A stretch of 64,000 nucleotides of DNA from contig NZ_JAPMOU010000014.1 of NCBI RefSeq assembly GCF_028858535.1, forward strand, positions 79,775 to 143,774. Reading direction: 5' to 3'. Shown here piece by piece: positions 25,843-36,085 of the stretch (positions are counted from its first letter, which is position 1; each line of letters begins with the position of its first letter). Source of the stretch: Spartinivicinus poritis (GTDB lineage: Bacteria > Pseudomonadota > Gammaproteobacteria > Pseudomonadales > Zooshikellaceae). The translations under genes were made by a program, and so were the position numbers. The notes under the pieces are model-generated. The model was not told where the DNA came from. It searched no databases and saw only the letters and a list, made by a program, of their open reading frames with translations.

Positions 25843-26856
25843 TTAATTGCGCTCCCATCGAAAAAAACTGGCCGCAATCACCAAGCAAACAACAGTAAAT
25901 ATCACCATGATCAGTAAGTGATTGCTGATATCGGTCAGGCTGGCTCCATTAATCATAATTTCCCTTGATGCAGTGACCATATGATTTAAAGGCATTAAGT
26001 TGGCTATGAGCTGTAAGGTTTGTGTGGCACTATCTAAGGAAAACCAAACACCTGATAAAAACATCATAGGCCAGGCAATGGCGTTTAAAATACCATCAGC
26101 TACCTCTTCTGTACTAATGCGAGAGGCGATAATTAACCCCATGGCTATCATACTGGCACCACCGGTCAACAACACAACAAGTAAATCAATCAGGCTGCCC
26201 AGCATTAAAAAGTCGATTGTTAAATAACAGCCAAGATAGAGAGTTAAGCTGATAAGCAGGATGACAACTAACCGCGAGCAAGCTTGTGCGGTAATAAACT
26301 GTAGTGCTGACAAGGGGGTGGCTTTAAGGCGTTTTAATACGCCATTTTTGCGGTAGCGAACAATTACAAAACCTACGCCATATAAAGCACTGAACATAAT
26401 GTTCATGCCAAGTATGCCAGGCATCACCCAGTCCACATAACGAATTTCGCGACCTGTGACCGTTTGTTTGGTTGCATCAGCTGCTTGCTGTAGTAATAGC
26501 TGCTCCATGAAATAGCCGCCAGTTGAGTCGCTATTAACCCAGTATTTTATCTGTGAGGACTCAGCTTTAATTAACAGGTCCAACTGATGGTATTTGACTC
26601 GATCAATAGCTTGCTGTTGGTCATGATAATAAACAAACTCGATAAATTTGAGGTATTTAAGAGGGTTTAACTGATCTGTAGACGTCTCTACAACACCTAC
26701 TTTATATTGCTGACGCTGGCTATCTGATAAGGCAAAGTTAAAGCCAATCACTAATAGAAAAGGCATGATTAGTGACCAAGACCAAGCGGCCTTATCGCGA
26801 TAAAACTCTTTAGTTCGCGCAATGAATATAGCAATAAAGGGTTTAAGGTTTAGCAT
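25843..26856 (-). CDS. ABC-2 type exporter permease
   Basis: A 337-residue membrane protein: one N-terminal helix (about 27-45), a periplasmic domain of about 130 residues, and five hydrophobic segments in the C-terminal half (about 150-333). The WVMPGILGMNIMFSALYGVGF segment and SGVWFSLDSATQTLQLIANLMPLNHMV stretch are typical of ABC2-membrane permeases of the DrrB/YhhJ class. Its first 14 bp overlap the end of the ATPase gene at 26843-27739, so the two are one exporter and probably translationally coupled. The substrate (drug, lipid or other) cannot be told from sequence. Confidence 0.85.
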   Translation of the reverse strand: MLNLKPFIAIFIARTKEFYRDKAAWSWSLIMPFLLVIGFNFALSDSQRQQYKVGVVETSTDQLNPLKYLKFIEFVYYHDQQQAIDRVKYHQLDLLIKAESSQIKYWVNSDSTGGYFMEQLLLQQAADATKQTVTGREIRYVDWVMPGILGMNIMFSALYGVGFVIVRYRKNGVLKRLKATPLSALQFITAQACSRLVVILLISLTLYLGCYLTIDFLMLGSLIDLLVVLLTGGASMIAMGLIIASRISTEEVADGILNAIAWPMMFLSGVWFSLDSATQTLQLIANLMPLNHMVTASREIMINGASLTDISNHLLIMVIFTVVCLVIAASFFRWERN

Positions 26857-27739
26857 CTTGCAAGTGGTGGCCAGTCAGCTGTAAAAATAAATCTTCTAAA
26901 TTGTGTCTTCTGATGCTCAGTCCTGCCAAGTTGACCTGTTCAGCTAATAACTGGTGGATCAGTTTTTCAACTTCATTTGTTGTAAACACCACTTCATTAC
27001 TATTTACCTGAACTTTAGCAAAAGACTTCAGTTGTAAAGTATTAGTAATATTGTCACGAGGGATAGTGACACGAACACTGGAAAAATGCTTTTGTAATAA
27101 TGCGGTAGGTGTTCCTTGTTCAATAATTTTTCCCTGATCAATAATAATTAGTTCATCACACAGTGCTTCAGCTTCATCCATGTAGTGTGTGGTTAGCAAG
27201 ACGGTTTTACCTTGCTGTTTAATTTTTTCAATTAACTGCCAAAATTGCCTTCTGGCTTTTGGGTCTAGACCTGTTGTGGGCTCATCAAGAAATATCAAGT
27301 CTGGGTCATTTAAAATGCTAAGTGCTAATAGTAAACGCTGTCGTTGACCACCTGATAATTTAGTAGCATAGCGGTTTAAAATATCATTCAGATTACATAG
27401 TTCAATCACGGTGGCTAATGGCAGGGTATGATGATAAAAGTTGGCAAATAACTTAAGAATTTCTTGTGTTGTTAAATAATCCATTAACGCAGTGGCTTGA
27501 AACTGAATGCCGATGCGCTGTTTAAAGTTATTGTTACGTTGTTTGCCAGCAAAAAGGATGTTACCCACAGTAGGTTTGGTAATGCCTTCAATCATTTCAA
27601 TGGTGGTGGTTTTGCCGGCACCGTTAGGCCCAAGTAAACCAAAACAAATACCTTGAGGAATAGCAAAGCTGATTTGGTCAACGGCTAATACCCCAGGGTA
27701 TTGTTTAGTAAGATCCTTTACCTCAAGAATATATGACAT
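26843..27739 (-). CDS. ABC exporter ATP-binding protein
   Basis: A 298-residue ATPase of the CcmA/DrrA class. Walker A GPNGAGKTT (about 35-43), signature LSGGQRQRL (about 128-136), Walker B LIFLDEPTTGLD (about 148-159), and the switch His in TTHYMDEAEAL. The C-terminal portion (about 220-298) is the extra domain common to drug and polysaccharide exporter ATPases. AAAAGGA stands just before the ATG and lies partly in a solo family B repeat end. It works with the permease encoded directly after it. Confidence 0.88.
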   Translation of the reverse strand: MSYILEVKDLTKQYPGVLAVDQISFAIPQGICFGLLGPNGAGKTTTIEMIEGITKPTVGNILFAGKQRNNNFKQRIGIQFQATALMDYLTTQEILKLFANFYHHTLPLATVIELCNLNDILNRYATKLSGGQRQRLLLALSILNDPDLIFLDEPTTGLDPKARRQFWQLIEKIKQQGKTVLLTTHYMDEAEALCDELIIIDQGKIIEQGTPTALLQKHFSSVRVTIPRDNITNTLQLKSFAKVQVNSNEVVFTTNEVEKLIHQLLAEQVNLAGLSIRRHNLEDLFLQLTGHHLQDAKP

Positions 27740-27743
27740 GTCC

Positions 27744-27758
27744 TTTTTAGAGGTACCC
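27744..27758 (-). repeat. Solo terminal repeat of family B (B5)
   Basis: TTTTTAGAGGTACCC is the family B terminal sequence (GGGTACCTCTAAAAA when reversed), standing alone between ampG and the ABC ATPase. Its AAAAA edge runs into the AAGGA ribosome-binding site of the ATPase gene. It could be a remnant of an excised element or a chance match; the exact GGGTACCTCTAA word shared with 49452-49464 favours a remnant. Confidence 0.45.
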
Positions 27759-27768
27759 TCATGTTGTT

Positions 27769-29184
27769 TTAGGGTATGGGTAGAGAACTGTTGGCATCTG
27801 TATCCTGCTTGTTAGTAGTATCAGGTGGTGCAACTCTACCTGCAATGACAACTAAAACTAGTACAGGGATACCTAAAATAGCAGTAAAGGTGAAGAAGTG
27901 AGAATAGCCAATTTGGTTGACTATCCAGCCTGAACCGCCCCCAATTAGCTTTGGAAATAACAGCATCAGTGAGCTAAACAATGCATACTGTGTAGCAGAA
28001 AATGACACATTCGTTAGGCTTGATAAGTAAGCAATAAACGCAACTTGAGCTAGCCCACTGCTCAAATTATCTAGGCTAATGGTAAAAATCAGAAAGCTGG
28101 TGTCGTGTCCAATATGGGCCAGTGCAGCAAATAGTAAATTGGTAACGGCAGACATAAAAGCACCAATAAACAGCACTTTAATCACACCAACATACTTAAT
28201 AATAAAGCCACCTAAAGCAGCTCCTGCCAAGGTCATGATGACACCATAGACCTTTGATATTGTAGCCACTTCAGACTTAGTGAAACCCATATCCACATAA
28301 AAAACGTTAGCGATGACTCCCATAACAATATCAGCAATACGATAACTGCCAATTAACAGCAGAATGACTACTGCTTGCCAGCCGTAGCGTTTAATAAAGT
28401 CCCAGATGGCGCTAACAAAAATAGTGATAATCTGCTTGAGTAACGAAGAGCCAGGTAAATAGCGGCTGATAACAGCATTACTTTTTTGTTCTAACTCAAC
28501 CGTTGCTTGGTCAATGTTTCGAACGGGTTCAGGCATCAATAATGTGGTGATAACGCCAATTACCATTAAACTGCCCATCACCAAATAAGTGCTCTGCCAG
28601 GCAGTGTACTGATAACCTGTCAGGTCTCCTGAAAACCAAGCAGCAAGCCCAAGGGTGCCTGCACCACCTGTAATGATGGCAACTCGATAACCTCCAATAT
28701 ACATAGCAGCCATGGCTCCTTGTAATTCTGGTTCTGCCATTTCAATTCGATAAGCATCAATAACAATATCTTGAGTAGCTGCACTAAGCGCCGCGATTAC
28801 TGCAAGTGTTGCCATTATTTCTAGAGGGAAGCCTGAACTGGCTAAAGGGTTTTGCAAAGCCATTAAGAGAAAACAGGATAAAATGGTCAGCTGGCATAGC
28901 AGCAACCAGCTGCGGCGTTGACCACACTTTTGGCTTAATGTCGGGATTGCTATTTTATCAACAAGTGGGGACCACAAAAATTTAAAGGCGAAAGCTAATC
29001 CTGTCAGGCTGAGCAAAGTGATTGATGCTCGGTCGACACCTGCTTCTCTTAGCCAGAAAGACAGCGAAGAGAAAATCAGCATAAAGGGCAGGCCAGATGA
29101 AAAGCCCAGCAGTAGCATGGTAATGACCCGGCGCTGGGTGTATATAGCCAGGGTGTCAAGGAGTTTTGATAAGGTAGCCTGCAT
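27769..29184 (-). CDS. ampG: AmpG-family muropeptide permease
   Basis: An inner-membrane MFS transporter of about 471 residues that should import GlcNAc-anhydroMurNAc peptides for peptidoglycan recycling and beta-lactamase signalling. The family N-terminus is clear: LLLGFSSGLPFMLIFSSLSFWLREAGV followed by LTGLAFAFKFLWSPLVDK. ATQDIVIDAYRIE in the middle is another AmpG hallmark. I start at ATG 29184; the longer frame uses a TTG at 29199. There are about 12-14 hydrophobic helices. It is the second gene in the window tied to muropeptide recycling, with ampE at 19994. Confidence 0.9.
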   Translation of the reverse strand: MQATLSKLLDTLAIYTQRRVITMLLLGFSSGLPFMLIFSSLSFWLREAGVDRASITLLSLTGLAFAFKFLWSPLVDKIAIPTLSQKCGQRRSWLLLCQLTILSCFLLMALQNPLASSGFPLEIMATLAVIAALSAATQDIVIDAYRIEMAEPELQGAMAAMYIGGYRVAIITGGAGTLGLAAWFSGDLTGYQYTAWQSTYLVMGSLMVIGVITTLLMPEPVRNIDQATVELEQKSNAVISRYLPGSSLLKQIITIFVSAIWDFIKRYGWQAVVILLLIGSYRIADIVMGVIANVFYVDMGFTKSEVATISKVYGVIMTLAGAALGGFIIKYVGVIKVLFIGAFMSAVTNLLFAALAHIGHDTSFLIFTISLDNLSSGLAQVAFIAYLSSLTNVSFSATQYALFSSLMLLFPKLIGGGSGWIVNQIGYSHFFTFTAILGIPVLVLVVIAGRVAPPDTTNKQDTDANSSLPIP

Positions 29185-29285
29185 GTTTCTTCTACTCAAG
29201 TTAGTATCAACTGATTCTTTCCAATGGATATATGTATTGATAGTAATGAGTTCGTGAGCGCTTGTTAAGGTTATATAACTTGATA

Positions 29286-29597
29286 TTATTCACCTTGCCA
29301 TTGGAATCTTTGTAACGAGACTTTTTGGTTATCGAAGATAATACCTTCTGCTTCGAGTTTCTCTTTTTGTATTGAGAACTGCTTACTATCTCGCGGAAAT
29401 GATAAGCAGCCTTTGCTATTAATTACCCGGTGCCAGGGTAGCCCAGAACCGTGTGGCAGTTGTTTGAGTACACTGCCCACCATCCGTGCGTGATTGGGCA
29501 AGCCAGCCATTCTGGCTACTTGGCCATAGGTAGCAACCCGGCCTTTAGGTATTAAACTAACGACTTGCCAAATGCGGGCATTTTTTGTTGGATCCAT
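29286..29597 (-). CDS. Alkyltransferase-like (ATL/MGMT-fold) DNA-binding protein
   Basis: A 103-residue protein with the O6-alkylguanine-DNA alkyltransferase C-terminal fold: IWQVVSLIPKGRVATYGQVARMAGLP (helix-turn-helix, arginine finger in NHARMVG) and the active-site motif PWHRVI. The methyl-accepting Cys of PCHRV is replaced by Trp, the hallmark of ATL proteins, which bind alkylated guanine without repairing it and hand it to nucleotide excision repair. It is a stand-alone gene between ampG and the DUF481 protein. Confidence 0.92.
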   Translation of the reverse strand: MDPTKNARIWQVVSLIPKGRVATYGQVARMAGLPNHARMVGSVLKQLPHGSGLPWHRVINSKGCLSFPRDSKQFSIQKEKLEAEGIIFDNQKVSLQRFQWQGE

Positions 29598-29935
29598 TGC
29601 TGCTTCTTTTATGATCGTAATAACTTAGTGGTAGTGATGACTGAAGTAGTGATGGTTAATATAGGTTGACAATAACTGTGTTGATGATGCTGAAAAAAAT
29701 TAATTATTCAAGCTGCAATAAATTAGTTGAAGCAAATAAACAGTTATTGGCCTTAGACAGCCGCCATCATAGCGATGACAAACTTTTTATCAAATTGAAT
29801 TATTCATTTATGCATGTATCTAACCGTACTCAGTTTTCTTTTAGTAAGCATTAATTATCAATTAAACATATTTCAACCCGTGGTTACTAACTTAGTCAGT
29901 AGCTGTTGGCCTTATTAAGAAGTTTCTGTGATCGT

Positions 29936-30955
29936 ATGATGTCAAGGTTAATAAAACAGATAGTCTATACCTGCCTTATATTTATCAGTTGCTCTGCTGT
30001 TGCTGATACCCTTACGCTCTCTAATGGCGATAAAATTTCTGGAAAAATTAAGTATCTCGACCAAGAGATACTAGTAATTAAAACACCTTATGCCAATATT
30101 CAGTTGGATTGGACTAAGGTGAAATCCATTAAGACTAAAAAGCCAATGACTATTGTTACTCGCTCTGGTGATGTGGTGCATGGCAAGCTAGCTAGTGATG
30201 GGGCACTGTATCATGTCAAGCAAGCAGATGGTGAAGTGGTTGAATTTGCTGCTTTAAATGGAATCAGCCAGCTTTACCCCAAAGAGGATAAAGAAAAACC
30301 TTGGCGGTTTTCTGGGAAAACCTACGCGTTTCTTGAGTTAAAAGATGGAAATACAGAGTCTGAAGAGCTGAATTTTGATGCTGATTTAAGCTTTGTTCAT
30401 GGAGTACATCGTCATGACGTCGGGCTAGAAACTGATCGTACGACTAAAAAGGAGCATGTGGTAGAAGATAAGTTGCAAGCTGATTACAGCTATGACTACT
30501 TTTACAACCAGCACTGGTACTTTACTACCAACCTAGGCTATGAAGAAGACGGTATCAAAGAGCTGAATGAACGACTCTCTGCTGGTATTGGTTTGGGTTA
30601 TGAATTCTTCAATACACCACTACACAAGCTTTCTGTTGAAGGTGGTATTAACCATATTCGAGAAAAATACCGGGATGAAGGGGTGAAAGAGTTCGAGGTG
30701 TTCCGTTGGGCCCTCGACTACAACAAGGAAATGATATTTTTTGATAAACTGTCGTTCTTCCACAACCACGAAATGTTTATCCCTAAAGAATCAAGCAAGA
30801 ACTTCCGCTTCGAAAGTGAAACCGGTTTTGAATACAGGCTACCTTATAATATCTCAACAGTACTGCAGTATGAGTACGACTACGATAACTACCCAGCAGA
30901 GGGTAAGCATAAGAAAGATAGCACCTTCTCCTTTGGGGTAGGGTATAAGTGGTAA
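29936..30955 (+). CDS. DUF481 family outer-membrane protein
   Basis: About 340 residues: a signal peptide (MMSRLIKQIVYTCLIFISCSAVADT), an N-terminal stretch with repeated small beta units (LTLSNGDKISGKIKYLD and MTIVTRSGDVVHGKLASD, about 25-100), and a C-terminal barrel of about 230 residues with alternating aromatic strands ending in FSFGVGYKW. This is the YdiY/DUF481 arrangement; function is unknown, though salt- or acid-induced members are known in enterobacteria. The long frame starts at TTG 29906; I prefer ATG 29936, because it gives a normal signal peptide. Confidence 0.8.
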   Translation: MMSRLIKQIVYTCLIFISCSAVADTLTLSNGDKISGKIKYLDQEILVIKTPYANIQLDWTKVKSIKTKKPMTIVTRSGDVVHGKLASDGALYHVKQADGEVVEFAALNGISQLYPKEDKEKPWRFSGKTYAFLELKDGNTESEELNFDADLSFVHGVHRHDVGLETDRTTKKEHVVEDKLQADYSYDYFYNQHWYFTTNLGYEEDGIKELNERLSAGIGLGYEFFNTPLHKLSVEGGINHIREKYRDEGVKEFEVFRWALDYNKEMIFFDKLSFFHNHEMFIPKESSKNFRFESETGFEYRLPYNISTVLQYEYDYDNYPAEGKHKKDSTFSFGVGYKW

Positions 30956-31004
30956 TGCCCTTTTGTGGTACTGCTTTTTTGGAGTAGGTTGTCGTAAAAG
31001 CCAT

Positions 31005-31163
31005 TTCCCCCCTTTGAAAAAGGGGGGAGCAGGGGGGATTTAAAGTTGCCAGCGTGCTTGTTCTACTTCAGTCAATTTGATCATAATTGGCAAGCGAATT
31101 GTTAAAGTTGCTTGAGTAGGTCTTCATGAAATCCCCCTCAGTCCCCCTTTTTCAAAGGGGGAA
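31005..31163 (-). repeat. Palindromic repeat family C (C1)
   Basis: A 159 bp element in the DUF481-SDR gap. Both ends are G/C-run palindromes of the type TTCCCCCC-TTTGAAAAA-GGGGGG, in inverted orientation, followed inward by GAGGGGGATTTCATGAA-type sequence. The inner segment TTTCATGAAGACCTACTCAAG (reverse strand) matches ATTTCATGAAAGTCTACTC in C2 at 41733. It can fold into a large hairpin with hairpin tips. The rest of the 400 bp gap around it shows no gene. Confidence 0.78.
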
Positions 31164-31358
31164 GCTATATTTTGTTATAGTGTTTATCCTCAAATTGAAG
31201 AGTTGTTAGGCAAGGCGTTGAGCGATGAAGCCCCAGGAGCTTATTTGTGATAAGTGACTGGGGTGAAGGCAGTTAAATGCTCCTGCACGAACTGCATTCC
31301 CACCATCCGTGGTGGTCAACTGAAAACAACATAGCCTAACAGTTATTCAAGAAGAGGA

Positions 31359-32120
31359 TTAAAGGCGGAAGGCGCCGTCTACTTCTATCACTCTTCCCGA
31401 AAAATAATCATTCTGTAGAATAAACTCAGCTGCTTGTGCAATCTCATCAGGAGTGCCCATTCTGTTTAAAGGGATTTGCGAGGTCATGCGTTCCAGTGCG
31501 TCTGGTTTCATGCTGGCAGTCATTTCCGTACCAATAAAACCAGGTGCAATGGCAGCACAGCGAATACCATGTCGAGCCAGTTCTTTTGCCCAGGTAACGG
31601 TTAAGGCAACTGCACCAGCTTTGGCTGCAGCATAGTTGGTTTGGCCGATATTGCCTGCCCGCGCAATGCTGGAAATGTTGATAATGACGCCAGGCTGTTG
31701 CTTTTCAATCATTTTTGCAGCACATTCACGACCACATAAAAACAGTCCAGTCAGATTGACATCAATAACGCTTTGCCATTCTGCCAAGCTCATTTTATTG
31801 ACGATTTGTCCGTCTTTGACTTTCACTAACATGCGGTCCCGTAAAACTCCGGCATTATTGATGAGCGCATCAATCTTTCCAAACTGTTGACTCACTTGCT
31901 CAAATAAGTTTTCAACGGATGTTTCATCTGCCACATTGGCTATAAATGAGTGAGCTTTTGCACCAAGTGATTGGCAGTGATTAACTGCTTCTAGTAATTT
32001 ATCTTCATTAAGGTCTACCAATGCTAGTTGAGCTTGCTGCTTGGCAAAGCGCTCGGCCATAGCTCTGCCCAGCCCTTGAGCAGCTCCAGTAATGACAATG
32101 ACTTTATTGGTAATATCCAT
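31359..32120 (-). CDS. SDR-family oxidoreductase (FabG-like)
   Basis: A 253-residue NAD(P)-dependent short-chain dehydrogenase. The cofactor motif is TGAAQGLGRAMAE (about 11-23), followed by NNAGVL (about 88-93). Catalytic Ser is in INISSIARAG and Tyr/Lys in YAAAKAGAVAL. The C-terminal VIEVDGAFRL is typical of FabG/acetoacetyl-CoA-reductase-like SDRs. AGGAG lies 8 nt upstream of the ATG. It is divergent from the hugZ-like gene, with a Fur-like site between them. The true substrate is unknown; it is unlikely to be the fatty-acid FabG, which lies in an acp cluster in most relatives. Confidence 0.85.
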   Translation of the reverse strand: MDITNKVIVITGAAQGLGRAMAERFAKQQAQLALVDLNEDKLLEAVNHCQSLGAKAHSFIANVADETSVENLFEQVSQQFGKIDALINNAGVLRDRMLVKVKDGQIVNKMSLAEWQSVIDVNLTGLFLCGRECAAKMIEKQQPGVIINISSIARAGNIGQTNYAAAKAGAVALTVTWAKELARHGIRCAAIAPGFIGTEMTASMKPDALERMTSQIPLNRMGTPDEIAQAAEFILQNDYFSGRVIEVDGAFRL

Positions 32121-32160
32121 TTAGTGGCTCCTAATTAATCTGGTAGTAGCTTATTTAGGT

Positions 32161-32179
32161 GAGAATGATTATTATTTTC
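32161..32179 (+). promoter_or_regulatory. Fur box upstream of the hugZ-like gene
   Basis: The segment GAGAATGATTATTATTTTC matches 15 of 19 positions of the Fur consensus. It sits 45 bp before the hugZ-like ATG and 41 bp before the divergent SDR start. Iron control of heme-utilisation genes is expected. Confidence 0.65.
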
Positions 32180-32223
32180 TGGTAAGTCTTCGTTTATTGT
32201 TGGTAATACCACTGGTTAGAAAA

Positions 32224-32925
32224 ATGAGCAAAAAAGAGCAAGCAGCTTTAGCTGCACGACAGTTGTTACTAAACCAATATCATGGTGTTTTGGCTACTCA
32301 ATCACTTTCATTACCTGGCTATCCGTTTGGTTCAGTAGTGCCGTATTGTTTGGATGGTAAAGGGAATTTAGTGATGCTGATTAGTCGCATTGCTCAGCAT
32401 ACAAAAAATATAGAGGCTGATAATAAAGTGTCGTTAACGGTAACGGAAGCCGATATTGATGATATTCAAACCGGCGCCAGACTCACTTGGGTGGGCGATG
32501 CTTATCAGGTAAATGATCCATTACTGGCTGAGCGTTACTATGCATTTTTCCCTCAAGCCAGAGGCTATCATCAAACTCATGACTTTGACTTTTATGTGAT
32601 TGAACTGGTGCGTGCTCGCTTTATTGGTGGATTTGGCGAAATTTATTGGCTAGAGCCAGAGCTGCTAGTTAAGCCGAACCCTTTCTTCGGTGAGGTAGAA
32701 CAGGGTATGGTACAACACATGAATCAGGACCATACTAAAGCCATGATAACCTATTGCCAAAAGGCCAGCATTCAGTTGCCAGATGGTGTAGCGCCTCAGA
32801 TGGCAGGTATTGATAGTGAAGGGTTTAACCTGCGAGTTGCTGATAAAGTTGTGCGGCTTGCTTTTCATGAAGTGGCCGAAACACCTCAGCAAGTGCGAAA
32901 GCTGTTAGTCGCTATGGCCGGTTGA
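32224..32925 (+). CDS. HugZ-like heme utilisation protein (PNPOx fold plus DUF2470)
   Basis: About 233 residues. The N-terminal domain (about 1-150) is a pyridoxamine-phosphate-oxidase-like split barrel (GVLATQSLSLPGYPFGSVVPYCLDG, then MLISRIAQHTKNIEADNKVSLTV). The C-terminal DUF2470 domain has MVQHMNQDHTKAMITYC with heme-coordinating His candidates and ends LLVAMAG. HugZ/HutZ proteins degrade or bind heme to release iron. I start at ATG 32224; the longer frame uses TTG 32197 directly after the Fur box and is less likely. The Fur-like site agrees with an iron role. No heme transporter is nearby. Confidence 0.85.
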   Translation: MSKKEQAALAARQLLLNQYHGVLATQSLSLPGYPFGSVVPYCLDGKGNLVMLISRIAQHTKNIEADNKVSLTVTEADIDDIQTGARLTWVGDAYQVNDPLLAERYYAFFPQARGYHQTHDFDFYVIELVRARFIGGFGEIYWLEPELLVKPNPFFGEVEQGMVQHMNQDHTKAMITYCQKASIQLPDGVAPQMAGIDSEGFNLRVADKVVRLAFHEVAETPQQVRKLLVAMAG

Positions 32926-33077
32926 TTAATCACCTGTACGACTTATTACATGTAAGGGGGTTGAAAATAACTGGATTTGCCTTCATCTTATAAAGAAATG
33001 AAGGCTTTGTTAGCAAAAAGTATGCTATGAAGGGGTGGCTTCACTTCTTTATCAGTGTACTTTAGGAGATTAAAACC

Positions 33078-33545
33078 ATGCGCCCCTTATTAATGTTATT
33101 TATTGTTGTCCCCATTGTTGAAATGTTTGTGCTGATTAAAGTGGGGGAAGTTATTGGTGCGTGGTTAACTATTGGTTTAGTGCTGCTAACGGCTGTGATT
33201 GGGTTACAACTGCTGCGTCAACAAGGGTTGTCGACGTTAATGCATGCCCAGCAAAAAATGCAGCAAGGGCAAATACCTGCACAGGAAATGGCTGAAGGTA
33301 TTGTACTGGCAGTAGGAGGTGCATTATTACTCACACCGGGCTTTGTTACCGATGCCTTTGGCTTTTGCTGTTTACTTCCTTTTACCCGTCACTGGCTAAT
33401 TAAACAGGCAATTAAGAAGGGCTTTAAAGTGCATAATGTGCATGCATCAGCTCACTTTACCGCAGAAGGATCTGCCCATCGCGACCCTCACATTATTGAT
33501 GGGGAGTTTAAGCGAGAAGATGACTGGCATAAACTAAACAAATAA
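33078..33545 (+). CDS. fxsA: FxsA family membrane protein
   Basis: A 155-residue inner-membrane protein with hydrophobic segments near 4-22, 26-45 and 72-95. The opening segment (about 1-22, running from RPLLMLFIVVPIVEM into FVLIKV) and the GGALLLTPGFVTDAFGFCCLLP stretch are the FxsA signature. A polar C-terminal tail of about 50 residues follows. FxsA relieves exclusion of phage T7 by F plasmid in E. coli; its normal role is unknown. Being just upstream of groES/groEL is a common arrangement. AGGAG lies about 10 nt before the ATG. Confidence 0.88.
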   Translation: MRPLLMLFIVVPIVEMFVLIKVGEVIGAWLTIGLVLLTAVIGLQLLRQQGLSTLMHAQQKMQQGQIPAQEMAEGIVLAVGGALLLTPGFVTDAFGFCCLLPFTRHWLIKQAIKKGFKVHNVHASAHFTAEGSAHRDPHIIDGEFKREDDWHKLNK

Positions 33546-33759
33546 CAGTGCCTCCAAAATACCCTATCACCTTATATCTCTCGGCCTTTGCGACAGCCTA
33601 AAGGCCTATATTGTAATAGTTACCCACTATCCTCAGTACTGCTCGTGAGTTGTATCTTTGCGAGCATTTCAGATCCATCACATCCACAGAATACTACTTG
33701 AGTTGTCAGTCGATTAACTCTCTTGGTAGAAAAAAATTAAAAAAATTTTGTTGAAAGGT

Positions 33760-33788
33760 GTTGAAAAGTTTTTGGAGCAACCCCATCT
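33760..33788 (+). promoter_or_regulatory. Sigma-32 heat-shock promoter of groESL
   Basis: GTTGAAA (33760-33766) and CCCCATCT (33781-33788), 14 bp apart, agree with the sigma-32 consensus (CTTGAAA, CCCCATNT). A second TTGAAA lies at 33751. Transcription would start near 33795, giving a leader of about 200 nt before groES. No CIRCE element is seen. The remaining gap from 33546 shows no gene. Confidence 0.85.
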
Positions 33789-33994
33789 TCCTTCACACAA
33801 AAGTTTGATGTCAGTCATAGTATGGTCTGCCTTCGAGTTGTAGGCGCAATCTACTGATGGCTGGATCAATTTAGCTGCTTTCTTAAGGCTGCTTTCTTAA
33901 GGAATGCTGCATAGCAATAAGCTGATTATGCTGTGCTGATTTATACGATAGTTGAGCAACACTCGGCGAATTGAAAAACATTGGAGAGTGATCA

Positions 33995-34288
33995 ATGAAA
34001 ATCCGTCCATTACACGATCGCGTTGTCGTACGTCGTCAAGAAGAAGAAACCACTACTTCTGGCGGCATTGTGTTACCAGGTACTGCTGCTGAAAAGCCTA
34101 ACCAAGGTGAAGTTGTTGCTATTGGTGAAGGCAGAGTTTTAGATAACGGCGAAGTACGTCCATTAAGTGTTAAGGTTGGCGACAAGGTCGTTTTTGGTCA
34201 GTACGCTGGAAGCAACACAGTAAAAATTGACGGCGAAGAGCTGATCATCATGAATGAAAGCGAAATTTATGGTGTGTTGGAAGGCTAA
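33995..34288 (+). CDS. groS: Co-chaperonin GroES
   Basis: A 97-residue protein with the invariant N-terminus [14 protein letters not shown], a mobile loop ([14 protein letters not shown], about 16-29) that contacts GroEL, and a C-terminal [16 protein letters not shown]. It forms the seven-membered lid of the GroEL folding chamber in the cytoplasm. TTGGAGAG precedes the ATG. groEL follows 63 bp later in the same transcript, under the heat-shock promoter at 33760-33788. Confidence 0.98.
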   Translation: MKIRPLHDRVVVRRQEEETTTSGGIVLPGTAAEKPNQGEVVAIGEGRVLDNGEVRPLSVKVGDKVVFGQYAGSNTVKIDGEELIIMNESEIYGVLEG

Positions 34289-34318
34289 GCCTTTTTAATT
34301 TATTTCTCGCTTTCTTAA

Positions 34319-35989
<1,671 letters not shown>

Positions 35990-36033
35990 TGTCGGCTATT
36001 TAGCCAAGCTTCCTCTTTGGCAGCTAACGCTAA

Positions 36034-36057
36034 AAAACCCCTCAATTGAGGGGTTTT
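36034..36057. terminator. Bidirectional Rho-independent terminator after groEL
   Basis: A perfect 24-bp palindrome: AAAACCCCTC and GAGGGGTTTT flank the central AATT. The A-run on one side and T-run on the other suit termination of both groEL (plus) and the convergent chemoreceptor gene (minus). Confidence 0.9.
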
Positions 36058-36085
36058 GCTGTTTTAGGGAAATGAAAAATTATGT

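Noticed and set aside
33960..33995. CIRCE-like operator before groES
   Set aside because: ACACTC and GAGAGTG are present, but the 9-bp arms and spacing of TTAGCACTC-N9-GAGTGCTAA are not; the sigma-32 promoter explains control.
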